64,000 bases of DNA, from positions 7,485,001-7,549,000 of the forward strand of contig NZ_ARVW01000001.1 of the NCBI RefSeq assembly GCF_000384315.1, written 5' to 3'. This document shows, one piece after another, positions 8,275 to 16,638 of the stretch. Source of the stretch: Amycolatopsis nigrescens CSC17Ta-90 (GTDB lineage Bacteria > Actinomycetota > Actinomycetes > Mycobacteriales > Pseudonocardiaceae). The stretch's first letter is position 1. Every line of letters starts with the position of its first letter. The position numbers and the translations under genes were made by a program. The notes below the pieces were generated by a model. It saw nothing but the letters and a program-made list of their open reading frames with translations. It made no database searches and had not been told where the DNA came from.

Positions 8275-8880
8275 TCAGCTTGCGTACTGCGGGCGCCCTG
8301 CGGGCCGGTAGGTCTGGATCGTCACGCCACCCGAGGTGGCTCGCGAGCCGACCAGTTCAAGTGCGGTGTCCGGGCCGGTGGCAGGGTAGAGCCGCGTGCC
8401 CTCGCCGACGACAACGGGATAGGTGAGCAGGACGAGCTCGTCGACGAGCTGGTGGTTGAACAGCCAGCGGACCAGGCTGCCGCTGCCGTGCACCTGCAGC
8501 TCGCCGCCCGGCCTGGCCTTCAGCTCGCGGATGGCGGCCGCGATGTCACCGGAGAGGACGGTCGTGTCCGCCCATTGCGGGTCGGTGAGCGTGGTCGATG
8601 CCACGTACTTGGGCCGTGCGTGCAACGCCGCCGCGATCGCGCTCTGGCTCGGATCTTCCATCGCTCCCCAGGAGCCGGCGAAGATCTCGTAGGTCCGCCG
8701 TCCGAACAGGAACGCGTCGGTGCGCTGATAGACCTCGCCGAGGACCGTCTCGACCTCGTCGTCGAACAGCGGCAAGGCCCATCCGCCGCGCTCGAAGCCG
8801 CCACTGCGGTCCTCCTTCGCCCCGCCGAGTCCCTGCATCACTCCGTCGACGGAGATGTTCGTGATGGTCGTCAGTTTCAT
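8275..8880 (-). CDS. dihydrofolate reductase/RibD C-terminal-like protein
   Basis: A 201-residue reductase of the RibD C-terminal-domain family: N-terminal MKLTTITNISVDGVMQG, the FLFGRRTYEIFAGSW segment and QVHGSGSLVRWLFNHQLVDEL are diagnostic. Members are NADPH-binding but rarely true dihydrofolate reductases. ATG 8880 follows AAGGAA by eight bases. First gene of the operon with YciI and the ECF sigma factor, a combination repeatedly seen in actinobacteria. Confidence 0.9.
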   Translation of the reverse strand: MKLTTITNISVDGVMQGLGGAKEDRSGGFERGGWALPLFDDEVETVLGEVYQRTDAFLFGRRTYEIFAGSWGAMEDPSQSAIAAALHARPKYVASTTLTDPQWADTTVLSGDIAAAIRELKARPGGELQVHGSGSLVRWLFNHQLVDELVLLTYPVVVGEGTRLYPATGPDTALELVGSRATSGGVTIQTYRPAGRPQYAS

Positions 8881-8933
8881 GGTCGCGGTTCCTTCTGCTC
8901 GGGGGCGCCCCTCGTCGGCGGCCACTCACCCCT

Positions 8934-8962
8934 GCTACGAACGCCCCTGCCCCGATCCGACA
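8934..8962 (-). promoter_or_regulatory. possible ECF-type promoter of the DHFR-like/YciI/sigma operon
   Basis: On the minus strand TGTCGG (8957-8962) and CGTTCGTA (8936-8943) are 13 bases apart, about 55 bp before the first start codon. This is similar to my recollection of TGTCGA...CGTC-type ECF42 autoregulated promoters. It is weakly supported and no other promoter is evident in 8881-8996. Confidence 0.3.
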
Positions 8963-8996
8963 CCGCCTCCCGGATTATTTTCGAAGATTCACTTCC

Positions 8997-9923
8997 TCAG
9001 CCGAAGGCGGCGGCGCGTGCGTTGGCCTGGCACCGTTCCTCGTGCCTGGCCGTCCAGCCGAACCGCTCGCCGAGCCGTTCGAACTCGCGGGTCACCGTGG
9101 TGTCCGAGACGACGTGCGCGTCGGTGCTGATGGTGACCGCCAGTCCGGCCGCCAGCAGCCGGTCTGCCGGGTGCTCGGCCAGGCTCGCCACCGCCCTGGT
9201 CTGCACGTTGCTGGTCGGGCACATCTCCAGCGCGATCCGGTCCCGGCGCAGGCGCTCCAGCAGGGCCGCATCCTGCGCGGCGCGCACCCCGTGGCCGATC
9301 CTGGCCGCGCCGAGCACGTCGACGGCCTCCCACACGCTTTCCGGGCCCGCCGCCTCGCCGGCGTGGATGGTGATGGCCAGACCCGCGTCGCGGGCCGCGT
9401 CGAAGGCGGCCAGCTGCGGGGTGCCGGGACACCGTTCGTCGCCTGCCAGGTCGAGTGCCACCACCCGGTCCCGATGCCGGATCGCGGTCTCCGCCACGCG
9501 CTCGCCGACCGACGGCTGCTGCTGGCGAAGGCAGCAGAGCAGCAGCCCGGTGCGGACACCGGTTTCGGCGCGTCCGGCGGCGAGACCGTCCGCCACTGCC
9601 AGCACCGCGTCGTCCATGCTCATGCCGCGCGCTTCGTGCTGCTGCGGGGCGAACCGCACCTCGCCGTAGCCGATCCCGTCCCGGTGCCAGTCGTGCACCA
9701 GTTCGCGGGCGGCGCGGTGCAGGGCGTCCGGGGTCTGCAGCACCGCGATGGTGAGGGCGAAATAGCCGATGTACTCGGGCAGGCTGGCGCACACGGGCGG
9801 GGCGACCACCGACTCCTCGACCGGCCGGGTGAGCGGAATCCCTTGTGCCGCGGCCAGTTCCGCGATGGTGCCCGGCCGGACCGAGCCGTCCAGGTGGCAA
9901 TGCAGCTCGCAGCGGGTGTTCAT
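8997..9923 (-). CDS. add: adenosine deaminase-like amidohydrolase
   Basis: A 308-residue TIM-barrel deaminase. Zinc ligands H8 and H10 are in ELHCHLDGS, the catalytic Glu in TIHAGEAAGP, another His in IGHGVRAA, and the fold ends with TISTDAHVVSDTT. Adenosine deaminases usually have a TDDP motif at that last site; here it is TDAH, so the zinc Asp is kept but the neighbouring purine-contact Asp is Ala. It would deaminate adenosine or a related base or nucleoside. The ATG overlaps the nucleoside hydrolase stop by 4 bp (ATGA), so both are coupled in nucleoside salvage. Confidence 0.85.
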   Translation of the reverse strand: MNTRCELHCHLDGSVRPGTIAELAAAQGIPLTRPVEESVVAPPVCASLPEYIGYFALTIAVLQTPDALHRAARELVHDWHRDGIGYGEVRFAPQQHEARGMSMDDAVLAVADGLAAGRAETGVRTGLLLCCLRQQQPSVGERVAETAIRHRDRVVALDLAGDERCPGTPQLAAFDAARDAGLAITIHAGEAAGPESVWEAVDVLGAARIGHGVRAAQDAALLERLRRDRIALEMCPTSNVQTRAVASLAEHPADRLLAAGLAVTISTDAHVVSDTTVTREFERLGERFGWTARHEERCQANARAAAFG

Positions 9924-10867
9924 GATGGCAGCACCGTCTTTCCCAGCGTTTCGAACAGGAACTCGCGGAACCCCAGCCGGTCCACCCGGCGCACCAGGGT
10001 CAGGTTCGGCGCCGGCGCGGTCCGGCGCCGGTCGACCAGGGTCTGCCCGCGTGTCTCGTCGCCCAGCGCGACCCGCAGCGACACCGTCTCCCGTGCCAGC
10101 ACCAGCCCGGGACGCAGCACCGTGGCCATCGCGACCGGGTCGGGCAGGTCGTAGCCGTCGAGCCCGGTCACCGCGCTCGCCCACTCCGCGACGCGGCGGT
10201 TGATGCGGTCGGCGAAGGTGCCCAGCGGGGTACCGAGTTCGCGCAGCCGCCGCTGGTCCTCGTCCGACAGCACGGCGTCCTGCCGCGAGACGTCCCAGCC
10301 AATCCAGGTGACCAGCTCCGGTTCGGCTGCCCCGGCCACGATCTCCGCCGCCTCCGGATCGGCCCAGGCGTTGAACTCCGCGGCCGGGCTGACGTTGCCG
10401 ACCGCGTCCGGCGCGCCGATCATGCAGTACACGCCGCGGAACTTTCGCAGCAACTCCCGATCGCGCACCACCGCGGCGGCGAGGTTCGTCAGCGGTCCCA
10501 GTGTCACCAGGGTGAACTCGCCGGGATGGTGCAGGGCAAGGGAGAGCAGCACGTCCGCGGCGTGCTCCGGCTTCGGCTCCGAAGCGGGCTCGGGCAGGTC
10601 CGTGTCGCCCATGCCGTCCGCGCCGTGCACGACCTCGGCCGTGCCGAGCGGCCGCAGCAGCGGACGGTCGCAGCCGGGATGCACCGGCACCCGGCCGGCG
10701 CCGGCCAGTTCGAGGGTGATCAGCGCGTTGCGGGTGGCCAGCGGGAGTGGCACGTTGCCGGCCACCGTGGTCACCGTGTGCAGCTCGAACCCGTCGTCGA
10801 GCGCGGCGAGCAGCAGGGCGACCGCGTCGTCCGAGCCGGTGTCGGTGTCCACGATCAGCTTGTGCAT
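9920..10867 (-). CDS. nucleoside hydrolase
   Basis: A 315-residue inosine/uridine-preferring nucleoside hydrolase family protein. The calcium-binding motif is at the N-terminus (IVDTDTGSDDAVALLLA). Further conserved blocks are VTTVAGNV, TLVTLGPLTNLAAAV and the AEFNAWADPEAAEIV stretch. It would cleave the N-glycosidic bond of purine or pyrimidine nucleosides to base plus ribose in the cytoplasm. It is the first gene of a two-gene operon with the adenosine-deaminase-like gene and is divergent from a LacI regulator, with an operator-like palindrome 13 bp before its start. Confidence 0.92.
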   Translation of the reverse strand: MHKLIVDTDTGSDDAVALLLAALDDGFELHTVTTVAGNVPLPLATRNALITLELAGAGRVPVHPGCDRPLLRPLGTAEVVHGADGMGDTDLPEPASEPKPEHAADVLLSLALHHPGEFTLVTLGPLTNLAAAVVRDRELLRKFRGVYCMIGAPDAVGNVSPAAEFNAWADPEAAEIVAGAAEPELVTWIGWDVSRQDAVLSDEDQRRLRELGTPLGTFADRINRRVAEWASAVTGLDGYDLPDPVAMATVLRPGLVLARETVSLRVALGDETRGQTLVDRRRTAPAPNLTLVRRVDRLGFREFLFETLGKTVLPS

Positions 10868-10880
10868 GGCGCCCCTTCGA

Positions 10881-10894
10881 TCTAAACGATTAGA
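10881..10894. promoter_or_regulatory. LacI-family operator
   Basis: TCTAAACGATTAGA is an inverted repeat with the central CG typical of LacI-family operators. It lies in the 70 bp gap between the nucleoside hydrolase and the divergent LacI gene, so it can control both. Confidence 0.7.
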
Positions 10895-10937
10895 CTCAGC
10901 ATCGGGTCCGGCCCGCGGCGGTGTCAAGGAGGTTTGC

Positions 10938-11918
10938 ATGGCGACGACCATGGCCGAGGTCGCACGGCGGGCGGGCACGTCCGTGGCGGTGGTGAGCTAC
11001 GTGCTCAACGACGGCCCGCGCCCGGTCGCCGCGGAGACAAGGGCGCGCGTGCTCAAGGCCGCCGAAGACCTCGGCTACCGGCGCAACCGGATCGCGGCCG
11101 CGTTGCGTTCGGGTTCTTCCGGACTGGTCGGCGTGGTGCTGCCGGACGCGGTCAACCCGTACTTCGCCGCGCTCGGCCGCGAGCTGGAGAAGGCGCTCAC
11201 GGCGGTGGGGAAGCTGACCGTGGTCGCGAACTCCGCCTTCGACCCGGCCCGGCAGTCCGATGCGGTGGAAGGGTTTCTGGCCGCGCAGGTGGACGGGGTC
11301 ATCGTGGTCTCCGCCGGGGGTGACGAGGATCCGGTGGCGCGGGCACGCGCGGCCGACACCCCGGCCGTCTACCTGCACCACCGCCCGCCGGGGTCGGCCG
11401 CCGTGCTGGTCGCCCCGGACAACGCGGCCGCGACCGTCATGGCCGTGGAGCATCTCAGGTCGCACGGGCACGAGCGGATCGCCTTCCTCGCCGGGCCGGA
11501 CGACCACGGCCCGGTCGGCCGGCGGCTGGCCGGCTGGCGGGCGGCGGCGACCGGGGGAGCGTTGCTGCGCAGCGAGTTCACCCGTGCCGCGGCCGCGCGG
11601 CTGACCGCCGGGCTGATCGCGGAGAACGAGCTGCCGCGGGCGCTAGTGGTGGCCACCGACGAACAGGCCATCGGGGTGCTCGCCGCGGCCTGCGCGGCGG
11701 GCGTCGGCGTGCCGGGCGAACTCGCGCTGGTCGGCTGCGACGGCACGCCGGACGCCGAGTTCACCGCGCCTTCGCTCACCGTCACCGCCCAGCCACTGTC
11801 CACAATGGCCGGACACGCGGTACGGCGGCTGCTGGGTGCGCCGCCGGAGGAGGAGCGGCTGGTGGCCGAGCTGGTCCGGCGGCGTAGCTGCGGCTGCCCG
11901 CAGCCGCAGCTTCAGTAG
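10938..11918 (+). CDS. LacI-family transcriptional regulator
   Basis: A 326-residue repressor. The N-terminal helix-turn-helix is TMAEVARRAGTSVAVVSYVLN with hinge RNRIAAALRSGSS; the rest is the periplasmic-binding-protein-like ligand domain (GLVGVVLPDAVNPYFAALGRELE, LVGCDGTPDAEFTAPSLTVT). AAGGAGG lies 5 bases before ATG 10938. The divergent nucleoside hydrolase/deaminase operon is the obvious target, so the inducer is probably a nucleoside or its sugar. Its 3' end overlaps the convergent iron alcohol dehydrogenase gene by 7 bp. Confidence 0.93.
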   Translation: MATTMAEVARRAGTSVAVVSYVLNDGPRPVAAETRARVLKAAEDLGYRRNRIAAALRSGSSGLVGVVLPDAVNPYFAALGRELEKALTAVGKLTVVANSAFDPARQSDAVEGFLAAQVDGVIVVSAGGDEDPVARARAADTPAVYLHHRPPGSAAVLVAPDNAAATVMAVEHLRSHGHERIAFLAGPDDHGPVGRRLAGWRAAATGGALLRSEFTRAAAARLTAGLIAENELPRALVVATDEQAIGVLAAACAAGVGVPGELALVGCDGTPDAEFTAPSLTVTAQPLSTMAGHAVRRLLGAPPEEERLVAELVRRRSCGCPQPQLQ

Positions 11919-13087
11919 ACGGACTCGAGCAGGTCCAGCAGCTCGGTCTCGGTGGGCAGCACCGGGCTGTTCGCGCTGACCGGGTCGGCCAGCGCGGTCG
12001 CCGCGATCGACGGCAGCAGCGCGCGCTCGGCGCCGAGGTCCTGCAGCCGCCGTTTCACGCCGAGCGTGCCCGCCAGCTCCCGCACCGCGCCGACCGCGGC
12101 CGTCGCCCAGCCGCCGTCCGCGGTGCCTGCCGGGGTGACCCGCATCGACATGGCGACCTGCTCGTAGGCCGGTTCCGCGGCGGCGGCGCTGAAGGTCATC
12201 ACCTCCTCCAGCACCGCGGCCAGCGCGATGCCGTGCGGGGTGCCGGTGTGCGCGGTCAGCGCGTGCCCGATGCCATGCACCAGGCCGAGCCCGGACAGCG
12301 TCAGCGCCTGCCCGGCCAGGTGCGCCCCCAGCATCAGCTGCGCGCGTGCCTCCAGGTCGCCGCCGTCCGCGTAGGCCGTGGGCAACCAGCGGCTCACCAT
12401 CGCCACCGCGTGCCCGGCGTAGGCGGCCGAAACCGGGTTCGCACCGCGGGAGGCCAGCGACTCGATGCCGTGCACCAGAGCGTCGAAGCCGGTGGCCGCG
12501 GTGATCGGGGCCGGCAGGCCGAGGGTGAGCGCCGGGTCGAGCACGGCGATCCGCGGTTTCACCGAAGCGTTGCCGAGATAGACCTTGCGGCGTCGGCAGG
12601 TGTCCTCCAGCACGCCGAACCCGTTGGTCTCCGCCCCGGTGCCGGCGGTGGTCGGTACCGCCACCACCGGCAGGCCGTCCGTGGTCAGTTCGGCAGCATC
12701 GCTTGCGGCGGCCGCCGGATTGCCGGCGAGCAGCGCGATGGCCTTCGCCGCGTCGAGCGCGGAACCGCCGCCGAGCGCGAGCACCACCGCGTCGCCGAAC
12801 TCGCGGGCGCGCGCCGCGCCCGCGTCCACCGTGCCGGTGTCCGGATTGGGCGCCACCTCGTCGAAGATCTCGTGCTCCAGCCCTGCCGCGCCGAGTGCCC
12901 TGCTCACCCGGTGCACGATCCCGGTGGCGCCGAGGCCGCGGTCGGTGACCACGAAGACGCGCCGCGCGCCGAGCCCGGTGATCAGCGAGGGCAGCCGGTC
13001 GGCACCGCCGGCGCCGAACTCGATCCGGCAGGTGGGATCGAGTTCGAGCCGCCGTCCCGCGACGGTCCCGCCAGGGAGCGCGGTCAT
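11912..13087 (-). CDS. iron-containing alcohol dehydrogenase/maleylacetate reductase family
   Basis: A 391-residue group III dehydrogenase. NAD site: LALGGGSALDAAKAIA and VPTTAGTGAETN; metal ligands: Asp/His in GFDALVHGIES and two His regions in GLVHGIGHALTAHTGTPHG. Members reduce aldehydes (for example lactaldehyde) or maleylacetate. The ATG overlaps the aldehyde dehydrogenase stop by 4 bp (ATGA). It is the third gene of the enolase/ALDH/Fe-ADH operon, suggesting handling of a small aldehyde released from a sugar acid. Confidence 0.9.
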   Translation of the reverse strand: MTALPGGTVAGRRLELDPTCRIEFGAGGADRLPSLITGLGARRVFVVTDRGLGATGIVHRVSRALGAAGLEHEIFDEVAPNPDTGTVDAGAARAREFGDAVVLALGGGSALDAAKAIALLAGNPAAAASDAAELTTDGLPVVAVPTTAGTGAETNGFGVLEDTCRRRKVYLGNASVKPRIAVLDPALTLGLPAPITAATGFDALVHGIESLASRGANPVSAAYAGHAVAMVSRWLPTAYADGGDLEARAQLMLGAHLAGQALTLSGLGLVHGIGHALTAHTGTPHGIALAAVLEEVMTFSAAAAEPAYEQVAMSMRVTPAGTADGGWATAAVGAVRELAGTLGVKRRLQDLGAERALLPSIAATALADPVSANSPVLPTETELLDLLESVY

Positions 13088-14589
13088 CCGAGTGCCACCC
13101 AGGTGGTCTTGAGCGCGGTGTAGGAGTCCAGCGCGTGCAGCGACTTGTCCCGGCCGGAGCCGGTGGCCTTGAACCCGCCGAACGGGGTGACCACGTCGCT
13201 GGCGTCGAAGGTGTTGATCCAGACCGTGCCGGCCCGCAGCCGTTTCGCCACCCGGTGCGCGGTGCCGATGTCCCTGGTCCACACCGACGCGGCCAGGCCG
13301 AAGTCGGTGTCGTTGGCCAGCCGGACTCCTTCATCGGCGTCGCCGTCGAAGGAGATGACCGCCAGCACCGGGCCGAAGATCTCCTCCCTCGCCACTACCG
13401 ATTCGTTCCGCACACCGTCCAAAATGGTCGGTCGCACCGGGCCCGATTCCTGGCCACCGCAGACGATCGTCGCGCCCTCTTCGACACCTTTGCGGACATA
13501 GCCGCGCACCTTCCGCACCGCGGCGGCGTCCACCAGCGGGCCCAGCGTGGTGGCCGGGTCGAGCGGGTCACCGGCCACAAAGGACTCATCGAGCACGGCA
13601 ACGATCCTGGCGAGCAGCCGGTCCTTGACCGAGGAGTGCACGATCAGCCGGGAACCGGCGTTGCAGGTCTGGCCGGCGTTGTAGCAGATTCCCCACGCCA
13701 CGGCCGTCGCGGCGGCTTCGAGGTCGGCGTCCGGCAGCACGAGCTGCGGCGACTTGCCGCCCGCTTCCACGGCCACCTGCTTGCCGTTGGACTGCCCGGC
13801 GCAGACCTGCAGGAAACGCCCCACCTCGACCGAACCGGTGAAGGCGATCTTGTCCACGCCGGGATGCCGCCCCAGCGCCTGCCCGGCGACCTCGCCGCGG
13901 CCGGGGACCACGTTCAGCACCCCGTCCGGCAGCCCGGCTTCGGTACCGAGCCTGGCCAGCAGCAGCGCGGCCAGCGAGGTCTGCTCGGCCGGTTTGAGCA
14001 CCACCGAGTTGCCCGCCGCCAACGACGGCCCGAGCTTCCAGGAGCTGATCAGCAACGCGTAGTTCCACGGCACGATCGCGCCGACCACACCGAGCGGCTC
14101 GCGGGTGATCATGGCGAGCGCGTCCGGCGGGGTGGGCGCCAGCTCGTCGTAGCTCTTGTCCACGGCTTCGGCGTACCAGGCGATCGTGTCGGCCGTCCCG
14201 GCCGCGTCCACCCGCACCGACTCGGTGATCGGCTTGCCCATCTCCAGGGTGTCCAGCAGCGCCAGCTCCCCGGCGTGCTGCCGGATCAGCTCGGCCCAGC
14301 GCAGCAGCACCCGCTTGCGCTGCCTCGGCGCGAGCCCGCACCAGCGGCCGTCCTCGAACGCCGTGCGTGCTGCCAGCACCGCGCGGTCGATGTCCGCCTC
14401 CCCGCCGGCGGCGACCCTGGCGAGCACCGAGCCGTCGCGGGGTGAGGTGGTCTCGAAGGTCTCCCCGGAGCGGGCATCGACGAACGCGCCGTCGATGAAC
14501 GGCCTCGTCTCCGGGCGGAGCGCGCTCGCCGCGGCGAGCCACTGGTCGTAGGTCCGGCTCGTGTTGTCGGTGCTGGCGGTGCTAGTCAC
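13084..14589 (-). CDS. aldehyde dehydrogenase
   Basis: A 501-residue NAD(P)-dependent aldehyde dehydrogenase of standard length. The general base Glu is in VAVEAGGKSPQLV, the nucleophile Cys in NAGQTCNAGSRL, the cofactor motif in IAFTGSVEVGRF and EEIFGPVLAV near the end. GTG 14589 overlaps the upstream stop (GTGA), with GGAGG 5-9 bases before. Related proteins include 4-guanidinobutyraldehyde, gamma-aminobutyraldehyde and general aldehyde dehydrogenases. Here the operon context suggests oxidation of a sugar-derived aldehyde. Confidence 0.93.
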   Translation of the reverse strand: MTSTASTDNTSRTYDQWLAAASALRPETRPFIDGAFVDARSGETFETTSPRDGSVLARVAAGGEADIDRAVLAARTAFEDGRWCGLAPRQRKRVLLRWAELIRQHAGELALLDTLEMGKPITESVRVDAAGTADTIAWYAEAVDKSYDELAPTPPDALAMITREPLGVVGAIVPWNYALLISSWKLGPSLAAGNSVVLKPAEQTSLAALLLARLGTEAGLPDGVLNVVPGRGEVAGQALGRHPGVDKIAFTGSVEVGRFLQVCAGQSNGKQVAVEAGGKSPQLVLPDADLEAAATAVAWGICYNAGQTCNAGSRLIVHSSVKDRLLARIVAVLDESFVAGDPLDPATTLGPLVDAAAVRKVRGYVRKGVEEGATIVCGGQESGPVRPTILDGVRNESVVAREEIFGPVLAVISFDGDADEGVRLANDTDFGLAASVWTRDIGTAHRVAKRLRAGTVWINTFDASDVVTPFGGFKATGSGRDKSLHALDSYTALKTTWVALG

Positions 14590-15698
14590 GGGATCCTCCA
14601 GCGTTCCACGGCTTCGGGGTCGAGTTCGGCGCCGAGCCCTGGCACCCGCGGCACCTCCACCGCGCCGGCCGAGTTGATCGTCACCGGGGCGGTGAGCATG
14701 AAGTCGCGCCGCTCCGGTGTCCAGCCCGGCGGGTCGTAGGGGAACTCGAAGTACGGCCCGCCGCCGACCCCGGCGCTCACTTGCAGGTTGGCCAGCAGCC
14801 CGATGCCGTTGGTCCAGCTGTGCGGGGTGAACCGGCGGTGCTTGAGGTGCGCGAGCTCGGCCAGCGTCCTCGCCCGGTGCATGCCGACCGCCAGCACCAC
14901 GTCCATCTGGTACACGTCCAGCACGTCGTTTTCCAGGTAGTGCAAGAGATCCTGGACCGAGTGCTGCATCTCGCCAGCGGCAAGGCGAACCCCGGGGTTG
15001 TCCGCGCGCAGGGCCCGGAACCCGTCGAGGTCGCCGTAGGGGAGCGGCTCCTCGACCCAGCACACGTCCAGTTCGGCCAGCCGCCGCACCAGCCGCCGGG
15101 TGGCGGCCAGCTCGGTGGCGTCGGCGGTGTCGCCGGCCATCCGCCAGGACTGGTTCAGGTCCACCATGATCTCGAACTCCGGGCCGAGCCCGGCCCGGAC
15201 CGCGGCCACCGTCGCGATGCCCTCGGCGATCCGGTTCCGGTCGATCCGGATCTTCATCGCCCGGAACCCGGCCGCACGGGCCGCCAGCGCGGCTTCCACC
15301 CGTTCCTCCGGGGACTTCACCTCCGCCGTGGACGCGTACGCGGGCAGGGCGCGGGCGGAGTTGCCGAACAGCGCGGCGACCGGCAGCCCGGCCACTTGGG
15401 CGATGATGTCCCACAGCGCGGCCTCCAGCGGCCAGTACCGGCCGCCGTGGAAGTTCGCGGTCTCGATCGCCCGCACATGGCGCATGATGTCCAGCGGGTC
15501 CCGGCCGAGGAACAGCTCCCGGTAGGCCTCGAACCCGGCCATGGTGTCACCGGAGCCGATGCCGGTGACGCCGTCATCGGTGTGCACCCGGACGATCGTG
15601 GCGTCGAAGTGCCGTCGCGGCTCCGGGTCCCAGGCCGCCCGCAGGGGCGGGTCCAGGTCGAGCCGGAGCCGGTCGAGGGTGATGTCGGTGATCTTCAT
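14586..15698 (-). CDS. mandelate racemase/muconate lactonizing enzyme family (sugar-acid dehydratase candidate)
   Basis: A 370-residue enolase-superfamily protein. Visible active-site elements: Lys of AMKIRIDRNR on barrel strand 2, metal ligands in MVDLNQSW, WVEEPLPYGD and AAGEMQHS, and the His base in TPHSWTNGIG. This places it in the mandelate-racemase subgroup, mostly acid-sugar dehydratases. K-x-R at the second strand differs from the K-x-K of mandelate racemase, so the substrate is open. It heads the operon with aldehyde and iron alcohol dehydrogenases. Its ATG is only 23 bp from the divergent IclR start. Confidence 0.88.
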   Translation of the reverse strand: MKITDITLDRLRLDLDPPLRAAWDPEPRRHFDATIVRVHTDDGVTGIGSGDTMAGFEAYRELFLGRDPLDIMRHVRAIETANFHGGRYWPLEAALWDIIAQVAGLPVAALFGNSARALPAYASTAEVKSPEERVEAALAARAAGFRAMKIRIDRNRIAEGIATVAAVRAGLGPEFEIMVDLNQSWRMAGDTADATELAATRRLVRRLAELDVCWVEEPLPYGDLDGFRALRADNPGVRLAAGEMQHSVQDLLHYLENDVLDVYQMDVVLAVGMHRARTLAELAHLKHRRFTPHSWTNGIGLLANLQVSAGVGGGPYFEFPYDPPGWTPERRDFMLTAPVTINSAGAVEVPRVPGLGAELDPEAVERWRIP

Positions 15699-15721
15699 CG
15701 GTGCAGGAACGTAGGAGCGTG

Positions 15722-16504
15722 ATGGGAAGGTCGGCAAGCGAATCGGGTCAATCGCAACCGGAGTTGCGGCCGCGGCAACCAGGACACGGCCTGCGCCGCG
15801 ACGTCGGCTTACTCGAAGCGCTGGCCTCAGAAGAGGCACAGCGGGCCGGCGGGCTCGGCGTGGTGGGGCTCGCGCGGCTGACCGGCCGGGAGAAGAGCCA
15901 GGTGTCCAGGGCGCTGCGGGCGCTGGCCGAAGAGGGCCTCGTCGAGCGGGACCCGGACACCCTCGAATACCGGCTCGGCTGGCGGCTGTTCTCCCTGGTG
16001 GCCAGGACCGCGGAGAACCGGCTGGTGCGCGCCGCCGAGCCGGTGATGCACGCGCTGTCTGCGGAGCTGGAGGAGACCAGCCACCTGTGCGTGCTGCGGG
16101 ACCGGGAGGTGCTCACCGTGCTGTCGGTCTCCGGGCATTCCTTCCGGGTGCACGACTGGGAGGGCCGCGGGGTCCCGGCCGCCTGCACGTCGGCAGGGCG
16201 GGTGCTGCTGCTCGGTGCCACGCCGGACGAGTTGTACGTGCGGTTCGGCGCGACGGACGACCTGCCCGCGCTGTGGTCGCGGATCCGGCAGGCGGGTCGC
16301 GACGGGTACGCGAGCGTGCGCGAGGAGTTCGAGGACGGGCTGGCCGGGGTGTCCGCGCCGATCCGGGACTTCCGCGGCCGGGTGGTGGCCGCGCTCAACA
16401 TCTCCGCCCCGCTGGAACGGATCGGGGACCGGCTGGGACTGGCGGGCAGGGTGACCGCCCGCGCCGCGGCGGCCATCTCCGGCCAGCTCGGGGCCGCTGT
16501 ATAA
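15722..16504 (+). CDS. IclR-family transcriptional regulator
   Basis: A 260-residue regulator with an N-terminal winged helix (VGLARLTGREKSQVSRALRALAEEGLVERD) and the IclR effector domain (SGHSFRVHDWEGRGVPAACTSAGRVLL, FEDGLAGVSAPIRDFRGRVVAALNIS). ATG 15722 follows GTAGGAG by four bases; an in-frame upstream GTG is unlikely. Divergent to the enolase-superfamily/ALDH/Fe-ADH operon with a 23 bp gap, it very probably controls that operon. Confidence 0.9.
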   Translation: MGRSASESGQSQPELRPRQPGHGLRRDVGLLEALASEEAQRAGGLGVVGLARLTGREKSQVSRALRALAEEGLVERDPDTLEYRLGWRLFSLVARTAENRLVRAAEPVMHALSAELEETSHLCVLRDREVLTVLSVSGHSFRVHDWEGRGVPAACTSAGRVLLLGATPDELYVRFGATDDLPALWSRIRQAGRDGYASVREEFEDGLAGVSAPIRDFRGRVVAALNISAPLERIGDRLGLAGRVTARAAAAISGQLGAAV

Positions 16505-16577
16505 CGACCTATACGGCGCGGCGTTGAACATCTGATCGTTTCGCTGGCTCATTCGGGCGGGGCGTGCACAAAGATCA

Positions 16578-16607
16578 TTGACAGCGCGAAACGCGCATCC
16601 CTAATAT
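16578..16607 (+). promoter_or_regulatory. sigma-70-type promoter of the fucosidase gene
   Basis: TTGACA (16578-16583) and TAATAT (16602-16607) are separated by 18 bp, close to a consensus vegetative promoter. The palindrome ACATCGGATGT (16615-16625) just after it could be an operator. The fucosidase ATG is 31 bp past the -10. Confidence 0.65.
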
Positions 16608-16638
16608 CCGGGATACATCGGATGTCTGGAGTGTGCTG

